The position numbers and the translations under genes are program-made. 64,000 bases of DNA from Pelagicoccus sp. (GTDB lineage: Bacteria > Verrucomicrobiota > Verrucomicrobiia > Opitutales > Opitutaceae), in contig JANQRJ010000099.1 in assembly GCA_028284635.1 (NCBI GenBank), positions 1-64,000 on the forward strand. The letters run 5' to 3'. Within the stretch, counting starts at the first letter, position 1. Every line of letters begins with the position of its first letter. Below, piece after piece: positions 10,910 through 19,941 of the stretch. Below the pieces are notes generated by a model, which was not told the DNA's origin, searched no databases, and saw only the letters and a list, made by a program, of their open reading frames with translations.

Positions 10910-11905
10910 ATGGAGAGCGCGGAAGTACTGATCATCGGCGCTGGCATCTCGGGCCTGCTCTCCGCCACCGAGCTAACGAAATCCAGACACTCGGTCCTCG
11001 TCCTCGACAAGGGCCGAGGCTACGGAGGCCGCATGGCCACCCGTCGGATGGCGGGGACGAGACTCGACCACGGCGCCCAGTACTTCACGGTCCGCGACAA
11101 GCGCTTCCAAAGCTACGTCGACGAGTGGCTAGCCGCCGGCATAGTCCAGGAGTGGTTCCGCCATCTGCCCAAAGACCGCAATCCCGGCGGATACCCACGC
11201 TACTGCGGAATCGAAGGCATGACCGACGCTCCAAAGTACCTGGCCCGAAAACTCGACATTCGCCGCTCCGAGCAAGTCGCAAAGCTCGAACGCGACGGCA
11301 AACGTTGGATCGCCCATTCGCAGTCCGGCAACACCTTCGCAGGCGAGCATCTTCTCCTCACCGCGCCGCTCCCTCAAGCCTTGGCTTTGCTAGACACTTC
11401 CGGCCTGGACTATGCCGGCTCCGCTTCGCGCGACCTACGCCAGGTAAGATACGAGAAGGGGCTGGCGACACTGGCGATCCTAGACGGTCCTAGCGGTCTG
11501 CCCAGCCCAGGTTGTCTCCCCCTCGACGAAGCTCCTCTAACCTGGATAGGCGACAATACCAGCAAAGGCATCTCGCCAGACGTATCCGCGATTACGATAC
11601 ACGCAGACGCCGCCTTCGCCCAAGAGCATTGGGATTCGCCCGACGAGGAACGCGGAACGCTCATGCTGGAAGCCGCCCGAAAGCACCTAGCCTCAAGCGT
11701 CACTGAATACGCCTGCCATCGCTGGGGCTTCGCCACTCCCGTCAATCCCTGGCCCGAGCCATGCTTCGCAAACCCAACCTTGAATCTAGCCCTCGCAGGC
11801 GATGCCTTCGGAGGCCCTCGCATCGAAGGAGCCGCCCTCTCCGGCATCGAAGCAGGACAAGCCATATCCGCCCAAATACTCGCAAACGCAAAGACGACGC
11901 CATGA
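10910..11905 (+). CDS. FAD-dependent oxidoreductase (renalase/amine-oxidase-like)
   Basis: A 331-residue flavoprotein with an N-terminal Rossmann motif (IIGAGISGL, then LDKGRGYGGRMATRR, whose GGR is the second dinucleotide signature). The C-terminal FAD motif LALAGDAFGGPRIEGAALSG is present. The layout fits the renalase-like COG3380 group, whose bacterial substrates are mostly unknown. It starts 25 bases after gpmI. Its stop overlaps the start of the next gene (ATGA), so the two are probably translationally coupled. Confidence 0.82.
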   Translation: MESAEVLIIGAGISGLLSATELTKSRHSVLVLDKGRGYGGRMATRRMAGTRLDHGAQYFTVRDKRFQSYVDEWLAAGIVQEWFRHLPKDRNPGGYPRYCGIEGMTDAPKYLARKLDIRRSEQVAKLERDGKRWIAHSQSGNTFAGEHLLLTAPLPQALALLDTSGLDYAGSASRDLRQVRYEKGLATLAILDGPSGLPSPGCLPLDEAPLTWIGDNTSKGISPDVSAITIHADAAFAQEHWDSPDEERGTLMLEAARKHLASSVTEYACHRWGFATPVNPWPEPCFANPTLNLALAGDAFGGPRIEGAALSGIEAGQAISAQILANAKTTP

Positions 11906-12390
11906 ACAAGTTCATCAAGATCCTGACCCTTCTTTTCGCAGTCCTAACCTCGCTCGTATCCTTGTCGGCGGAAGACGACCGGATGACGGGCGAGAAACTG
12001 ACGACGATCATCAACGAGTTCTCCCAAGTCGAGGCGGCCATCAACGGTAACGTAATCGAGTTCTCCTACCGAGACATGCCGCTCGTCTGTATCTACGACG
12101 AAGCCCACGACCGCATGCGCATCATCTCTCCCATCAAGCCATACAGCGAGGTCGGCGAGACCGAGAAAGACCGCATGATGGAGTCCAACTTCCATAGCGC
12201 CCTCGACGCTCGCTACGCGGTCAGCAACAACACCCTCTACGCCGCCTACATCCACCCTCTCTCTCCACTCGAAAGAATCGACGTCATCTCAGCCATCCAT
12301 CAAGTAGCCAGCCTACACCTGTCCTACGGAGACGGATACAGCAGTGGCCTACTCACCTTCGGAAACGACGAGTCCAGCATCGAAATCTAG
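11902..12390 (+). CDS. Small exported protein, YbjN-like (function unknown)
   Basis: 162 residues from the ATG at 11902, which overlaps the stop of the preceding flavoprotein gene. Residues 1-23 look like a cleavable signal peptide (hydrophobic core LTLLFAVLTSLVSLS, then A-E). The mature part has an alternating strand/helix pattern and the motifs SALDARYAVSNNTLYAAYIHPL and IHQVASL. This is faintly like YbjN / type III chaperone-like domains, an impression and not a confirmed match. The frame continues upstream to 11761 inside the preceding gene, but the overlap start fits better. Confidence 0.6.
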   Translation: MNKFIKILTLLFAVLTSLVSLSAEDDRMTGEKLTTIINEFSQVEAAINGNVIEFSYRDMPLVCIYDEAHDRMRIISPIKPYSEVGETEKDRMMESNFHSALDARYAVSNNTLYAAYIHPLSPLERIDVISAIHQVASLHLSYGDGYSSGLLTFGNDESSIEI

Positions 12391-12484
12391 TCCATCGGAG
12401 AACTTAGCGCCTCAGGCCAAATCGAATCCCCACTGGCCATCTTCAAGTCCGAGGTCTCGCCCACCAATCCAAGCGCCCTCAACA

Positions 12485-12524
12485 CGAGACATGGAATTTG
12501 CAACGTTGCAAATTCCATGTCTCG
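12485..12524. repeat. Perfect 40-bp palindrome
   Basis: Each 20-base half is the exact complement of the other, with the centre at CAAC/GTTG and no unpaired loop. There is no T-run on either side, so it is not an ordinary terminator. It lies between the small exported gene and the rlmD-like gene, both on the plus strand. Confidence 0.85.
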
Positions 12525-12627
12525 ATGTGCCGGAGCAGGAACGCGGGCCGCGCGAAAAACGTTGTGCAACTCGCCCGCATCTTAGCATAGATACCGCCTG
12601 TACTCCGATCCTGACCAATCGACGTCC

Positions 12628-13863
12628 ATGCCAGAAACCACGACCAAGCCGCCACGCAAGTTTCGCCCCGAACCCTTCGCCTATCACCAGGAGATCGAAT
12701 TGGAGATAGAAACCCTCACCAACATGGGCCAGGGTCTCGGACGCCACGAAAACTGGGTGGTCATGGTACGCTTCGCCCTACCCGGCGAACGCGTCCGAGC
12801 CCGCATCTACCGCAACGACAAGAACTATTCGGAGGCCGATCTCGTAGAGGTCTTGCGTCCTTCGCCGCACCGCGTCGAGGCGCCATGCCCCGTATTTTCG
12901 GAGTGCGGAGGCTGCCAGTATCAAAACTTCGAATACGACGCTCAACTGCAGTGGAAGACCCGCCAAGTCAAAGAACTGCTCCAGCGCATGGCTCGCGTCG
13001 AACAGGAGGTACAGCCGGCCATCCCTTCGCCCAAGCTCTACGGCTACCGTTCGAAACTCACTCCCCACTTCGAAAAGCCGAAGCCCGATCGCCCCATGAA
13101 AATCGGCTTCCTTCGAGCCGGCACCCGCTTCAACTACGTCGATGTCAAGCGCTGCCCGCTGGTCTCCGAAGAAATGAACCAGACGTTGACCCGCCTCAGA
13201 GCGGAGACCCAAGACCGACAAGCTCGCAAGCCGTTTAAGAAAGGCGGCACGCTACTCATCCGCGAGCACCTCGACGGAGTCTCCACTAACCCCACCGACA
13301 TCATTCGCGAACAAGTCGGAGGAATCGTCTTCTCTTTCCCAGCAGGCGAGTTCTTTCAAAACAATCCCAGCATTCTGCCCGCTTTCACACAGTACGTCGC
13401 CCGCAAGGCCAGCGAGACAGGCACCACTCATCTGGTAGACGCCTACTGCGGCAGCGGGCTCTTCTGCCTCACCGCCGCCAACCGTTTTCAAGAAGCCGTA
13501 GGCATCGAAGTATCCGAACATTCGGTACAGTACGCCATCAAAAACGCAGCAGCCAACCACATAGCCAACGCCCGCTTTCTGCTAGGAGACGCCGCCTCGA
13601 TCTTCCAGCAGATCGACTTTGCCAGCGATCAGGCTGCCGTGATCATCGACCCTCCCCGCAAAGGTTCGAACGAGAATTTCCTCAGCCAACTCATCGCTTT
13701 CGGCCCGCGTCGCATCGTATACGTCTCCTGCAACCCAGCGACCCAAATGAGGGACCTACGCCCGTTGCTAGACAGCGGCTATGCGATCAACGAAGTCCAA
13801 CCCTTCGACCTCTTCCCCCAAACCAAGCACCTCGAATGCGTCATCACCCTAACGCGCGACTAA
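12628..13863 (+). CDS. rlmD: 23S rRNA (uracil-5-)-methyltransferase, RlmD/RumA type
   Basis: Predicted to methylate a uracil at C5 in 23S rRNA with S-adenosylmethionine. It has 411 residues. A TRAM-like RNA-binding region occupies residues about 18-80. Iron-sulfur ligands are Cys87, Cys93 and Cys96 (CPVFSECGGC) and Cys176 (KRCPLV). The SAM fold has DAYCGSGLFCL and IIDPPRKG, and the catalytic Cys368 is in YVSCNP. The exact target (U1939 or another uracil) cannot be read from sequence, so the symbol is by family resemblance. Confidence 0.85.
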   Translation: MPETTTKPPRKFRPEPFAYHQEIELEIETLTNMGQGLGRHENWVVMVRFALPGERVRARIYRNDKNYSEADLVEVLRPSPHRVEAPCPVFSECGGCQYQNFEYDAQLQWKTRQVKELLQRMARVEQEVQPAIPSPKLYGYRSKLTPHFEKPKPDRPMKIGFLRAGTRFNYVDVKRCPLVSEEMNQTLTRLRAETQDRQARKPFKKGGTLLIREHLDGVSTNPTDIIREQVGGIVFSFPAGEFFQNNPSILPAFTQYVARKASETGTTHLVDAYCGSGLFCLTAANRFQEAVGIEVSEHSVQYAIKNAAANHIANARFLLGDAASIFQQIDFASDQAAVIIDPPRKGSNENFLSQLIAFGPRRIVYVSCNPATQMRDLRPLLDSGYAINEVQPFDLFPQTKHLECVITLTRD

Positions 13864-13977
13864 AATCTCTAGAAGCATCTCGAACGGGCGAGCGACGGCC
13901 CTACAGATGATAGTCTAGCAAAGTGGTATTAAGCCAATCTCCAATCATCACTCGCCACCGTATTCGCCAGAACCCTC

Positions 13978-14033
13978 CTCCTCTCGGTCCAGTGAAAAGG
14001 TCAAGGTTGACCTTTTCACTGGACCGAGGGGAG
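13978..14033. repeat. Long palindrome A (AAAAGGTCAAGG core)
   Basis: Inverted arms centred on GG at 14005-14006. Pairing runs from 13978 to 14033 with only one T-G wobble. The core AAAAGGTCAAGGTTGACC is shared with palindrome B at 55271-55314. Just outside the core, A has CCAGTG where B has CCACTG, and the opposite arm has changed to match. It sits in the 224-base gap between convergent genes and lacks a T-tract. Confidence 0.85.
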
Positions 14034-14087
14034 AGAAACTCGGATGACCGTGCAGAGCTTTAGGTCAAGCTTGCTTGGCGAAATGCC

Positions 14088-14483
14088 TCAGTTGTCCCCA
14101 GCGAGCATGCGACCGACCACATCGGCCAGCATAGCTGGCTTAAAGGGCTTGGAGAGAGCGGGGTACTCACGACCGGCTACGGTGAGCCTGGTTTCCTGGC
14201 CTGCCAGATCGCCCTTGTTGAGGAGCGAGGTCAAAAACAGCACCTTCAGGCCATTCATGGAGGAGGACGCCCGCAGCTGCTTCACGGCCTCGGAGCCGTG
14301 CATGTCGGGCAGCAGTACATCGGCGATGAGGAGATCGGGCTTCTCCTTGAGCGCCATCTCGATGGCAAAACGCCCTTCGTGGCTCTCCAGAACCTCGTAG
14401 CCCTTCGTAGTGAGAAAAGTGGACACGAGCTTGGCTGAGGCCTTGTCGTCTTCTAGCAGGATGATCTTTTTCGTGGAACCCAT
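14088..14483 (-). CDS. Stand-alone response regulator receiver protein
   Basis: A 131-residue CheY-like receiver with no output domain. The acidic pocket is Glu11-Asp12-Asp13, the phospho-acceptor is Asp55 (LLIADVLLPD), and switch residues Thr85 and Lys112 (LSKPFKP) are present. It could act as a phosphorelay intermediate or bind a partner protein. No kinase is adjacent. The GAF kinase at 7425 is the nearest candidate on distance alone. Confidence 0.9.
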   Translation of the reverse strand: MGSTKKIILLEDDKASAKLVSTFLTTKGYEVLESHEGRFAIEMALKEKPDLLIADVLLPDMHGSEAVKQLRASSSMNGLKVLFLTSLLNKGDLAGQETRLTVAGREYPALSKPFKPAMLADVVGRMLAGDN

Positions 14484-14664
14484 GTTCGTCGTTTGCTTCG
14501 GGGCGCCTCAGGGGAACGAGGCTAACACCTTCTTTATATTGGCGAGATCGTCTCCAACTTCAGCAGTCTGGCATGTTTTAACAAGGCTTTGAAGCCCTCG
14601 CGCTACACCGCCTAATCAACGCCCAGACACCAAACGGCAAACTGAGGAGAACGCCTCTACCTTA

Positions 14665-15147
14665 CTAGGCTTCCAGGGCCTTGATTTCGTCACGCAGAGT
14701 GGCTGCTAATTCGTATTCCTCCCGACTGACCAGCTCCTGTAACCGACGCTTCAAATCGGCCAACTCTTCGGCCGACACGGAACGCTCCCGCCTTCTAGGG
14801 CGTTTTCCCGTGTGACTGCGCCCCCTGTGCAGCTTGGCCAGCATAGGCTCCAGCTTCTCCGCAAAGGTCTCGTAGCAACGCGAACAGCCAAGCCGACCCG
14901 AGTCCTTGAAATCAGCCGGTTTCAAGCCGCAACTCGGACAGGCCGGTCCAGCATTGGAAGGCAGACTCCTCAGAGCGACTCCAGACGGGTCCTCGATCAG
15001 GTCGAATCCTGGATTCGAAAGGGTTTCCGCATGCGGACAGCTGGCGCAAAGTCCGACTTTCAAGACCTTGCCGGCGATCACCTTGGTCACATGGACCGTG
15101 ATCTGCTTATCGCAGTTTTTGCACTTCTTCGGTCGCTCTTCGCTCAT
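14665..15147 (-). CDS. McsA-like protein with zinc fingers and UvrB/UvrC motif
   Basis: 160 residues. Four CxxC pairs suggest zinc binding (CKNCDKQ, CASCPH, CPSCGLK, CSRCYE). The C-terminal UvrB/UvrC-type helix pair includes EYELAATLRDEIKALE. This is the layout of McsA, the activator of the arginine kinase McsB and adaptor for ClpC in Firmicutes. Neither mcsB nor clpC is next to it here, so partner and role are open. It is a single gene with no close same-strand neighbour. Confidence 0.8.
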   Translation of the reverse strand: MSEERPKKCKNCDKQITVHVTKVIAGKVLKVGLCASCPHAETLSNPGFDLIEDPSGVALRSLPSNAGPACPSCGLKPADFKDSGRLGCSRCYETFAEKLEPMLAKLHRGRSHTGKRPRRRERSVSAEELADLKRRLQELVSREEYELAATLRDEIKALEA

Positions 15148-15259
15148 CGATCAAATCTAGTGACGGCTGGAAATCAGCTCTCCTCAGTCAAATTGACGCA
15201 ATAATCCAAATATCATCACAAACCCTCCATTCAGAGCAACCCTAAGGCCCAACCGAAAA

Positions 15260-15706
15260 ATGTCAGAACACATAGCCAACCTAATCTGGGAACGCGGCAG
15301 CGCGCCCTTCGACTACAAAAGCTACTCCCGCAATCACCTCTGGGACTTCGGCCAGCAAAACACCCTCTCCGCCTCGGCCGCGGCCGACTTTCTGGGCGAC
15401 CCCAGCAAGGTCGATCCCGAACAGGCCTTCGTGGCCGCGCTCGCCAGTTGCCACATGCTCACCTTCCTCGCGATCGCCTCGATGAGCAAGCTGACCGTCG
15501 AGCGCTACGAGGATCGCGCCGTTGGCCACCTCGGGAAGAACGAAGCCGGCAAGCTCGTCATCGCGAAAATCGACCTCCATCCCAAAATCGCCTTCGCCGA
15601 AGGTCAAAGCCCCGACAGTGCCACCCTCAAGCGACTCCACCACAAGGCCCACCAAGAGTGTTTCCTCGCCAACACAGTCAACTGTCCGATCGAAACCCAC
15701 CTTTAG
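15260..15706 (+). CDS. OsmC-family peroxidase-like protein
   Basis: 148 residues with the two redox cysteines of the family: Cys64 in AALASCHMLTFLA and Cys142 in NCPIETHL; Cys134 is an extra. OsmC/Ohr proteins reduce organic hydroperoxides through such a thiol pair. This one belongs to the general OsmC branch rather than Ohr, judged by ASCHMLTFL. It starts 112 bases from the divergent McsA-like gene and is followed after 40 bases by the symporter gene, so the two may be co-transcribed. Confidence 0.88.
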   Translation: MSEHIANLIWERGSAPFDYKSYSRNHLWDFGQQNTLSASAAADFLGDPSKVDPEQAFVAALASCHMLTFLAIASMSKLTVERYEDRAVGHLGKNEAGKLVIAKIDLHPKIAFAEGQSPDSATLKRLHHKAHQECFLANTVNCPIETHL

Positions 15707-15746
15707 ACTCTCCTCTATCCACCTCTCACCCTCCGCCGACCGCCAA

Positions 15747-17183
15747 ATGGAAACTCTCATCTCAAAACTGAACGACGTAATCTGGAGTGACGCTCTCGTC
15801 GGCCTATGCCTGGCCGTCGGACTGTACTTCTCCTTCGCCAGCCGATTCCTCCAGCTGCGCCACATCCCCAGCATGCTGCGCTGCCTCTTCAGCGGAAAGG
15901 AGTCGAAGAAAGGCCTGTCCTCCTTCCAAGCCTTCTCTCTGGCGGTTTCCGGCCGAGTCGGCACCGGCAATATCGTGGGTGTGGCCACCGCCATCGCGAT
16001 GGGCGGACCAGGCGCCGTGTTCTGGATGTGGACTATCGCCTTTCTCGGAGCCGGTTCGGCCTTCGCCGAAGCGACCCTCGCCCAGCTCTTCAAGAAGGAG
16101 GTCGACGGCGAATACCGAGGAGGCCCGGCCTACTACATCGAAAAAGGATTGGGCGTAAAGTGGTACGCAGTCCTCTTCGCCCTTTCCACCGTGCTGGCCA
16201 CCGGGTTCCTGCTGCCAAGCATCCAGTCCAACAGCATCGGAGCAGCCATGAACAACGCTTTCGGCATCAGCCCCTTCCTGACTGGAGCGGTCGTCTGCGG
16301 CATCCTCGCCGTAGTCATCTTCGGCGGCGTCCACCGTATCGGCCACGTCGCTCAACTCGCCGTTCCCTTCATGGCCGCCGGCTATATTATCATCGCTCTC
16401 TGCGTTGTCGGAGCGAACCTCGCCGAAGTCCCGGCCGCCTTGGGTTCGATCTTCCTCAACGCCTTCGGGCTCGATGCAGCCCTCGGAGGCATGCTCGGCG
16501 CCGCCGTCCAGTGGGGCGTCAAGCGAGGCATCTACTCGAACGAAGCCGGGCAAGGCACCGCCCCCATTGCCGCCGCAACCGCCGAGGTCGATCACCCTGC
16601 AAAGCAAGGCCTCGTCCAAGCCTTCTCCGTCTATGTCGACACCTGGTTCGTCTGCACAGCCACCGCCCTCATGATCCTCGTCACCGGATCCTACAACGTC
16701 GTCGGACCGGATGGGACCCTCCTCGTCTCGAACCTGGAAGCAGCCGACCCCGGGCCCATCTACACCCAGACCGCAGTCGACTCGCTGTTTCCCGGCTTCG
16801 GCAGTGCCTTCGTGGCCATCGCCCTACTCTTCTTCACTTTCACCACCATAATGGCCTACTACTACTATACGGAATCGAACCTCGTCTATCTGCTCAAATC
16901 CCACTCCGCCCGGGCCAAAGCCACCCTCGTAGTCCGTAGCGTCTTCCTCGCGCTCATCTACTTCGGCACGTTCAAAAGCGCCTCCCTCGCCTGGGCGATG
17001 GGCGACGTCGGCGTCGGACTCATGGCTTGGATCAACCTCATCGCAATCATCTTGCTAAGCCGTCCCGTCTTCCGCTGCCTAAAGGACTTCGAAAAGCAGC
17101 TCAAAGCCGGGAAGAACCCCGTCTTCGAAGCCCATCCCGCCGAGTTTCCCAAAGCCGAACACTGGCCCAAGCCCAAGTCATGA
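15747..17183 (+). CDS. Amino acid carrier, alanine/glycine:cation symporter (AGCS) family
   Basis: A 478-residue inner-membrane protein with about ten to eleven hydrophobic segments. AGCS signatures are GRVGTGNIVGVATAIAMGGPG in the first third and SNEAGQGTAPIAAATAEVDH in the middle. It should import alanine or glycine with sodium or protons. The frame is open from 15522 inside osmC, but METLISKLND at 15747 matches the normal N-terminus. Its stop overlaps the start of the lipoprotein gene (ATGA). Confidence 0.92.
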   Translation: METLISKLNDVIWSDALVGLCLAVGLYFSFASRFLQLRHIPSMLRCLFSGKESKKGLSSFQAFSLAVSGRVGTGNIVGVATAIAMGGPGAVFWMWTIAFLGAGSAFAEATLAQLFKKEVDGEYRGGPAYYIEKGLGVKWYAVLFALSTVLATGFLLPSIQSNSIGAAMNNAFGISPFLTGAVVCGILAVVIFGGVHRIGHVAQLAVPFMAAGYIIIALCVVGANLAEVPAALGSIFLNAFGLDAALGGMLGAAVQWGVKRGIYSNEAGQGTAPIAAATAEVDHPAKQGLVQAFSVYVDTWFVCTATALMILVTGSYNVVGPDGTLLVSNLEAADPGPIYTQTAVDSLFPGFGSAFVAIALLFFTFTTIMAYYYYTESNLVYLLKSHSARAKATLVVRSVFLALIYFGTFKSASLAWAMGDVGVGLMAWINLIAIILLSRPVFRCLKDFEKQLKAGKNPVFEAHPAEFPKAEHWPKPKS

Positions 17184-17587
17184 ACCAGCGAATCCCTCCC
17201 CTCCTCTTGGCCTTGCTCGCCATCTTCGGGTTCTCGGGATGCAGCCGCACCGAGCTCGGTCTCTGGACCGACAATCTCGTCAAGGAAAAGGAATACCTGG
17301 GCGGAGCCATGCTTCACGTCGAAGACGTCGTCCACTCCCAGATCGCCGTCACCGGCGCCGACCAGTTCGAGATCTACATCGAGCTCGTTCCCAAACCGTC
17401 TTTCCGGAAGAACATCACGGACAAGTACGAACCCGCTGCCGAGATCGATCACCCCACCGATCCACCCAGCTGGTTCCTCCCCAAAAACCCAGACCAATAC
17501 GAGGCCTACAGGGTCGGCCAAAACCAGCACTTCGTCCTCTTCGACAAGGAAAGCAAAAACGTCTTCATCTACAACAAGCACCCTTAA
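17180..17587 (+). CDS. Small lipoprotein of unknown function
   Basis: 135 residues. The signal peptide ends in a lipobox (FGFSGC, lipidated Cys at 21). The mature part is polar with several aromatic residues (WFLPKNPDQYEAYRVGQNQ) and no recognised domain. Its ATG overlaps the symporter stop, so it is co-translated with the transporter and may assist it at the envelope (inference from position only). Confidence 0.7.
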   Translation: MNQRIPPLLLALLAIFGFSGCSRTELGLWTDNLVKEKEYLGGAMLHVEDVVHSQIAVTGADQFEIYIELVPKPSFRKNITDKYEPAAEIDHPTDPPSWFLPKNPDQYEAYRVGQNQHFVLFDKESKNVFIYNKHP

Positions 17588-17613
17588 CACGCAGCTTTCG
17601 AAGTCGGGTCGTA

Positions 17614-17670
17614 GCTCGAAGAGCGAAGCCTGAAGCTCCGCGCTACGTTCCACGCATGACACGACACTAG
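17614..17670. repeat. REP-like repeat with GCATGACACGACACTAG tail
   Basis: GTAGCTCGAAGAGCGAAGC followed by GAAGCTCCGCGCTAC forms an imperfect hairpin. The tail CACGCATGACACGACACTAG recurs at 36672-36691 and, in part, at 40683-40698. The AGCTCGAAGAGCGAAGC piece also appears inside the ABC-F gene near 57140. The remaining 240 bases up to the moxR start show no gene. Confidence 0.5.
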
Positions 17671-17912
17671 GGGAGACGTCGTACACGCCTTTCCTGTCTC
17701 AGCAAAGCGAATACGGTCGCCAGAATCGGCGCCCTGCCAAGACTCAGTCCATCTCAGATGGCCCGCCTCGCCGATTGAGTCGCCACCTGCAAGCCAAGGC
17801 AATTCGCCAATCCAAACGGTCGCGCCCAGCGAACCGGAAGCGCAGAAGAGGGTCGCATCCCGCGAGCCAACCCCACATTCTCCGAAACTGCTACTCGCGA
17901 TCCTATAGACAG

Positions 17913-18857
17913 ATGCCCGACCCACGAATCTCCGCCATCCGCCAAGCGCTCGCCAAACACATCCACGGCAAGCCGGACGCCATCGATTCCATCCTGACCT
18001 GCCTTCTGGCAGGCGGGCACATCCTCGTCGAGGACGTTCCCGGCGTCGGCAAGACCACCCTCGCCTACGTCCTGTCGCATTCCGTCCAGTGCGACTTCAA
18101 CCGCATCCAGTTCACCAGCGACATCTTACCCTCCGACATCATCGGAGTGTCCATCTACCAGCGCGAAACCGCGAAGTTCGAGTTTTTCCACGGGCCTCTC
18201 TTCACCAACATCGTGCTGGCCGACGAGATCAACAGAGCCTCGCCAAAGTCGCAATCCGCCTTGCTCGAGGCAATGGAACGAGGCCTCGTAACTTGCGACG
18301 GCGCGAGCTACCCGATCGATCAGCCCTTCATGGTCGTGGCCACGCAGAATCCAGTGGATTTCGAAAGCACCTTCCCCCTGCCAAACGCCCAGCTTGACCG
18401 CTTTCTCATGCGAATCTCCGTCGGCTATCCGGACGCGCAGAGCGAGCGTCAAATGCTGCGCGAAGGCGTCATGCACTACGACGAAATGAGGATCTCCCCG
18501 GTGGCCAGCAAAGAGGACATCCTGGATCTGCAGCTGAAAGTCCGGGAAGTCTTCGTCGAAGACTCGATCTACGACTACGTGCACGCGATCGTCAACCGCT
18601 CGCGAACCCATCCGCGAGTCGAAGTAGGCGTCAGCCCGCGCGGAGCCCTCGCCTTCAAGACCGCGTTGCAAGCGGCTGCTCTCGTAGACGGTCGAGAGTT
18701 CGTTTCGCCAAGCGATGTAGGACGCCTCGCGACGCCTTGTCTCGCTCACCGGATTCGCCTGAACGAATTCCACGGAATCGATTTCGAACGCCACAGCGCC
18801 GCCACCATCATAGAGGAGATTCTCTCCACCACCCTCGCTCCGCACCTGAAAGACTGA
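17913..18857 (+). CDS. MoxR-family AAA+ ATPase
   Basis: 314 residues from the ATG at 17913; the open frame reaches 17775 but the upstream part is arginine-rich and unlike the family. Walker A is GVGKTT, Walker B is VLADEINRASPKSQSALLEAM, and ATQNPVDFESTFPLPNAQLDRF covers sensor 1 and downstream motifs. MoxR ATPases act as chaperone-like remodellers, usually with DUF58 and VWA or transglutaminase partners. That is the context here: DUF58 follows after 31 bases and a transglutaminase after that. Confidence 0.92.
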   Translation: MPDPRISAIRQALAKHIHGKPDAIDSILTCLLAGGHILVEDVPGVGKTTLAYVLSHSVQCDFNRIQFTSDILPSDIIGVSIYQRETAKFEFFHGPLFTNIVLADEINRASPKSQSALLEAMERGLVTCDGASYPIDQPFMVVATQNPVDFESTFPLPNAQLDRFLMRISVGYPDAQSERQMLREGVMHYDEMRISPVASKEDILDLQLKVREVFVEDSIYDYVHAIVNRSRTHPRVEVGVSPRGALAFKTALQAAALVDGREFVSPSDVGRLATPCLAHRIRLNEFHGIDFERHSAATIIEEILSTTLAPHLKD

Positions 18858-18888
18858 GACGAACAGGAAAGTCGCAGCATTCTCTCTC

Positions 18889-19941
18889 GTGAAAGCCCAA
18901 AAGATCGCGCTCGCCACTCGAGATCCAGGATGGCTTTGTCTCTCTCTGGGGGCAGGAGCCGCAATCGGCTTCCTCATCCTGCGCATAGAGATTCTCGCCC
19001 TGATCTCAAGCATGCTGCTCGCATGCGTGTTTGCCTCCAGGATTTTCGCCAAGAGCTGCCTGAAAGGCTTGCGGGTCAGCGTATCCAGCAACTGCCTACG
19101 AGCCCGTGCCGATGGAAAAGCTTCCGTCCAACTACAGCTCGTCAACGAGAATCGGCTGCTGCCAGTCATCTATCCTCTCGTTGACCTGCAGGAAGAAGGG
19201 CAGCGCCACCTTCAAAGCGCCCGCTACCAAGGCATAGTCCTTCCTGGGAAAGGCGTCTCGCTTCCCACGGGAATCGCAATGCACGCAAGAGGTATCCACC
19301 CGATCAGGACGATTTCAGCCTATTCCCATTTCCCTTTCGGCTTCCAAGAGGCCCGCGTCGAAGCGAAATCCCAAACCGAGCCGGTAATCGTCTGGCCCAG
19401 TCAGGCCCAATTCAATCTGGACGCGATCTTCCGCGAACGACGCTCGCTCACGAGCTACAACAATGGCGACAGACGCAAGGCCAGCGAGACATTCGACGCG
19501 CTGCGCATTCGCGAATACGCGCCGGGCGACAGCCGACGCTTGGTAAACTGGAAACTCTCCGCCAAGCTAGATACGCTGATAGTCGTAGAGCCGCGCCAGA
19601 CTCCCGAAGAGCTCTACGATCTGCATCTCGACACAGCAGAGTTCCTTTGGTCGAGCCCTATTCGCTTCGAGCGAATGCTGAGCATGGTCGCCACTCTTGT
19701 ACCCGAAATGCTGAGACGCCGTTGTCTTCGGAGCATTACGATCAACCAAGACTACTACCCGCTTGCCAGCCAAGCTCAATTCGTACGCTTTTCGGACGCT
19801 CTAAGCGCGGTTCAGACAACCAAGAAAATCCAGACCGAGTCACTATCCTCCTCCAAGAACACCTTGTGGATCATGCCGCATCGCAAACTTGGCATCACGT
19901 TGGCCTCCAAGCCGCAAGTGGAAAAGGCATCGGCCCGATGA
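18889..19941 (+). CDS. DUF58 domain protein
   Basis: 350 residues from a GTG start. Two membrane segments lie near residues 12-50, followed by a soluble region. The DUF58 signature YAPGDSRRLVNWKLSAK occurs near residue 210. DUF58 proteins nearly always accompany MoxR ATPases; their biochemical role is not settled. The stop overlaps the ATG of the following transglutaminase gene. Confidence 0.88.
   Translation: MKAQKIALATRDPGWLCLSLGAGAAIGFLILRIEILALISSMLLACVFASRIFAKSCLKGLRVSVSSNCLRARADGKASVQLQLVNENRLLPVIYPLVDLQEEGQRHLQSARYQGIVLPGKGVSLPTGIAMHARGIHPIRTISAYSHFPFGFQEARVEAKSQTEPVIVWPSQAQFNLDAIFRERRSLTSYNNGDRRKASETFDALRIREYAPGDSRRLVNWKLSAKLDTLIVVEPRQTPEELYDLHLDTAEFLWSSPIRFERMLSMVATLVPEMLRRRCLRSITINQDYYPLASQAQFVRFSDALSAVQTTKKIQTESLSSSKNTLWIMPHRKLGITLASKPQVEKASAR

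Noticed and set aside
12485..12524. Interpretation of the 40-bp palindrome as a terminator
   Set aside because: No T-tract on either strand and no loop, so intrinsic termination is unlikely.
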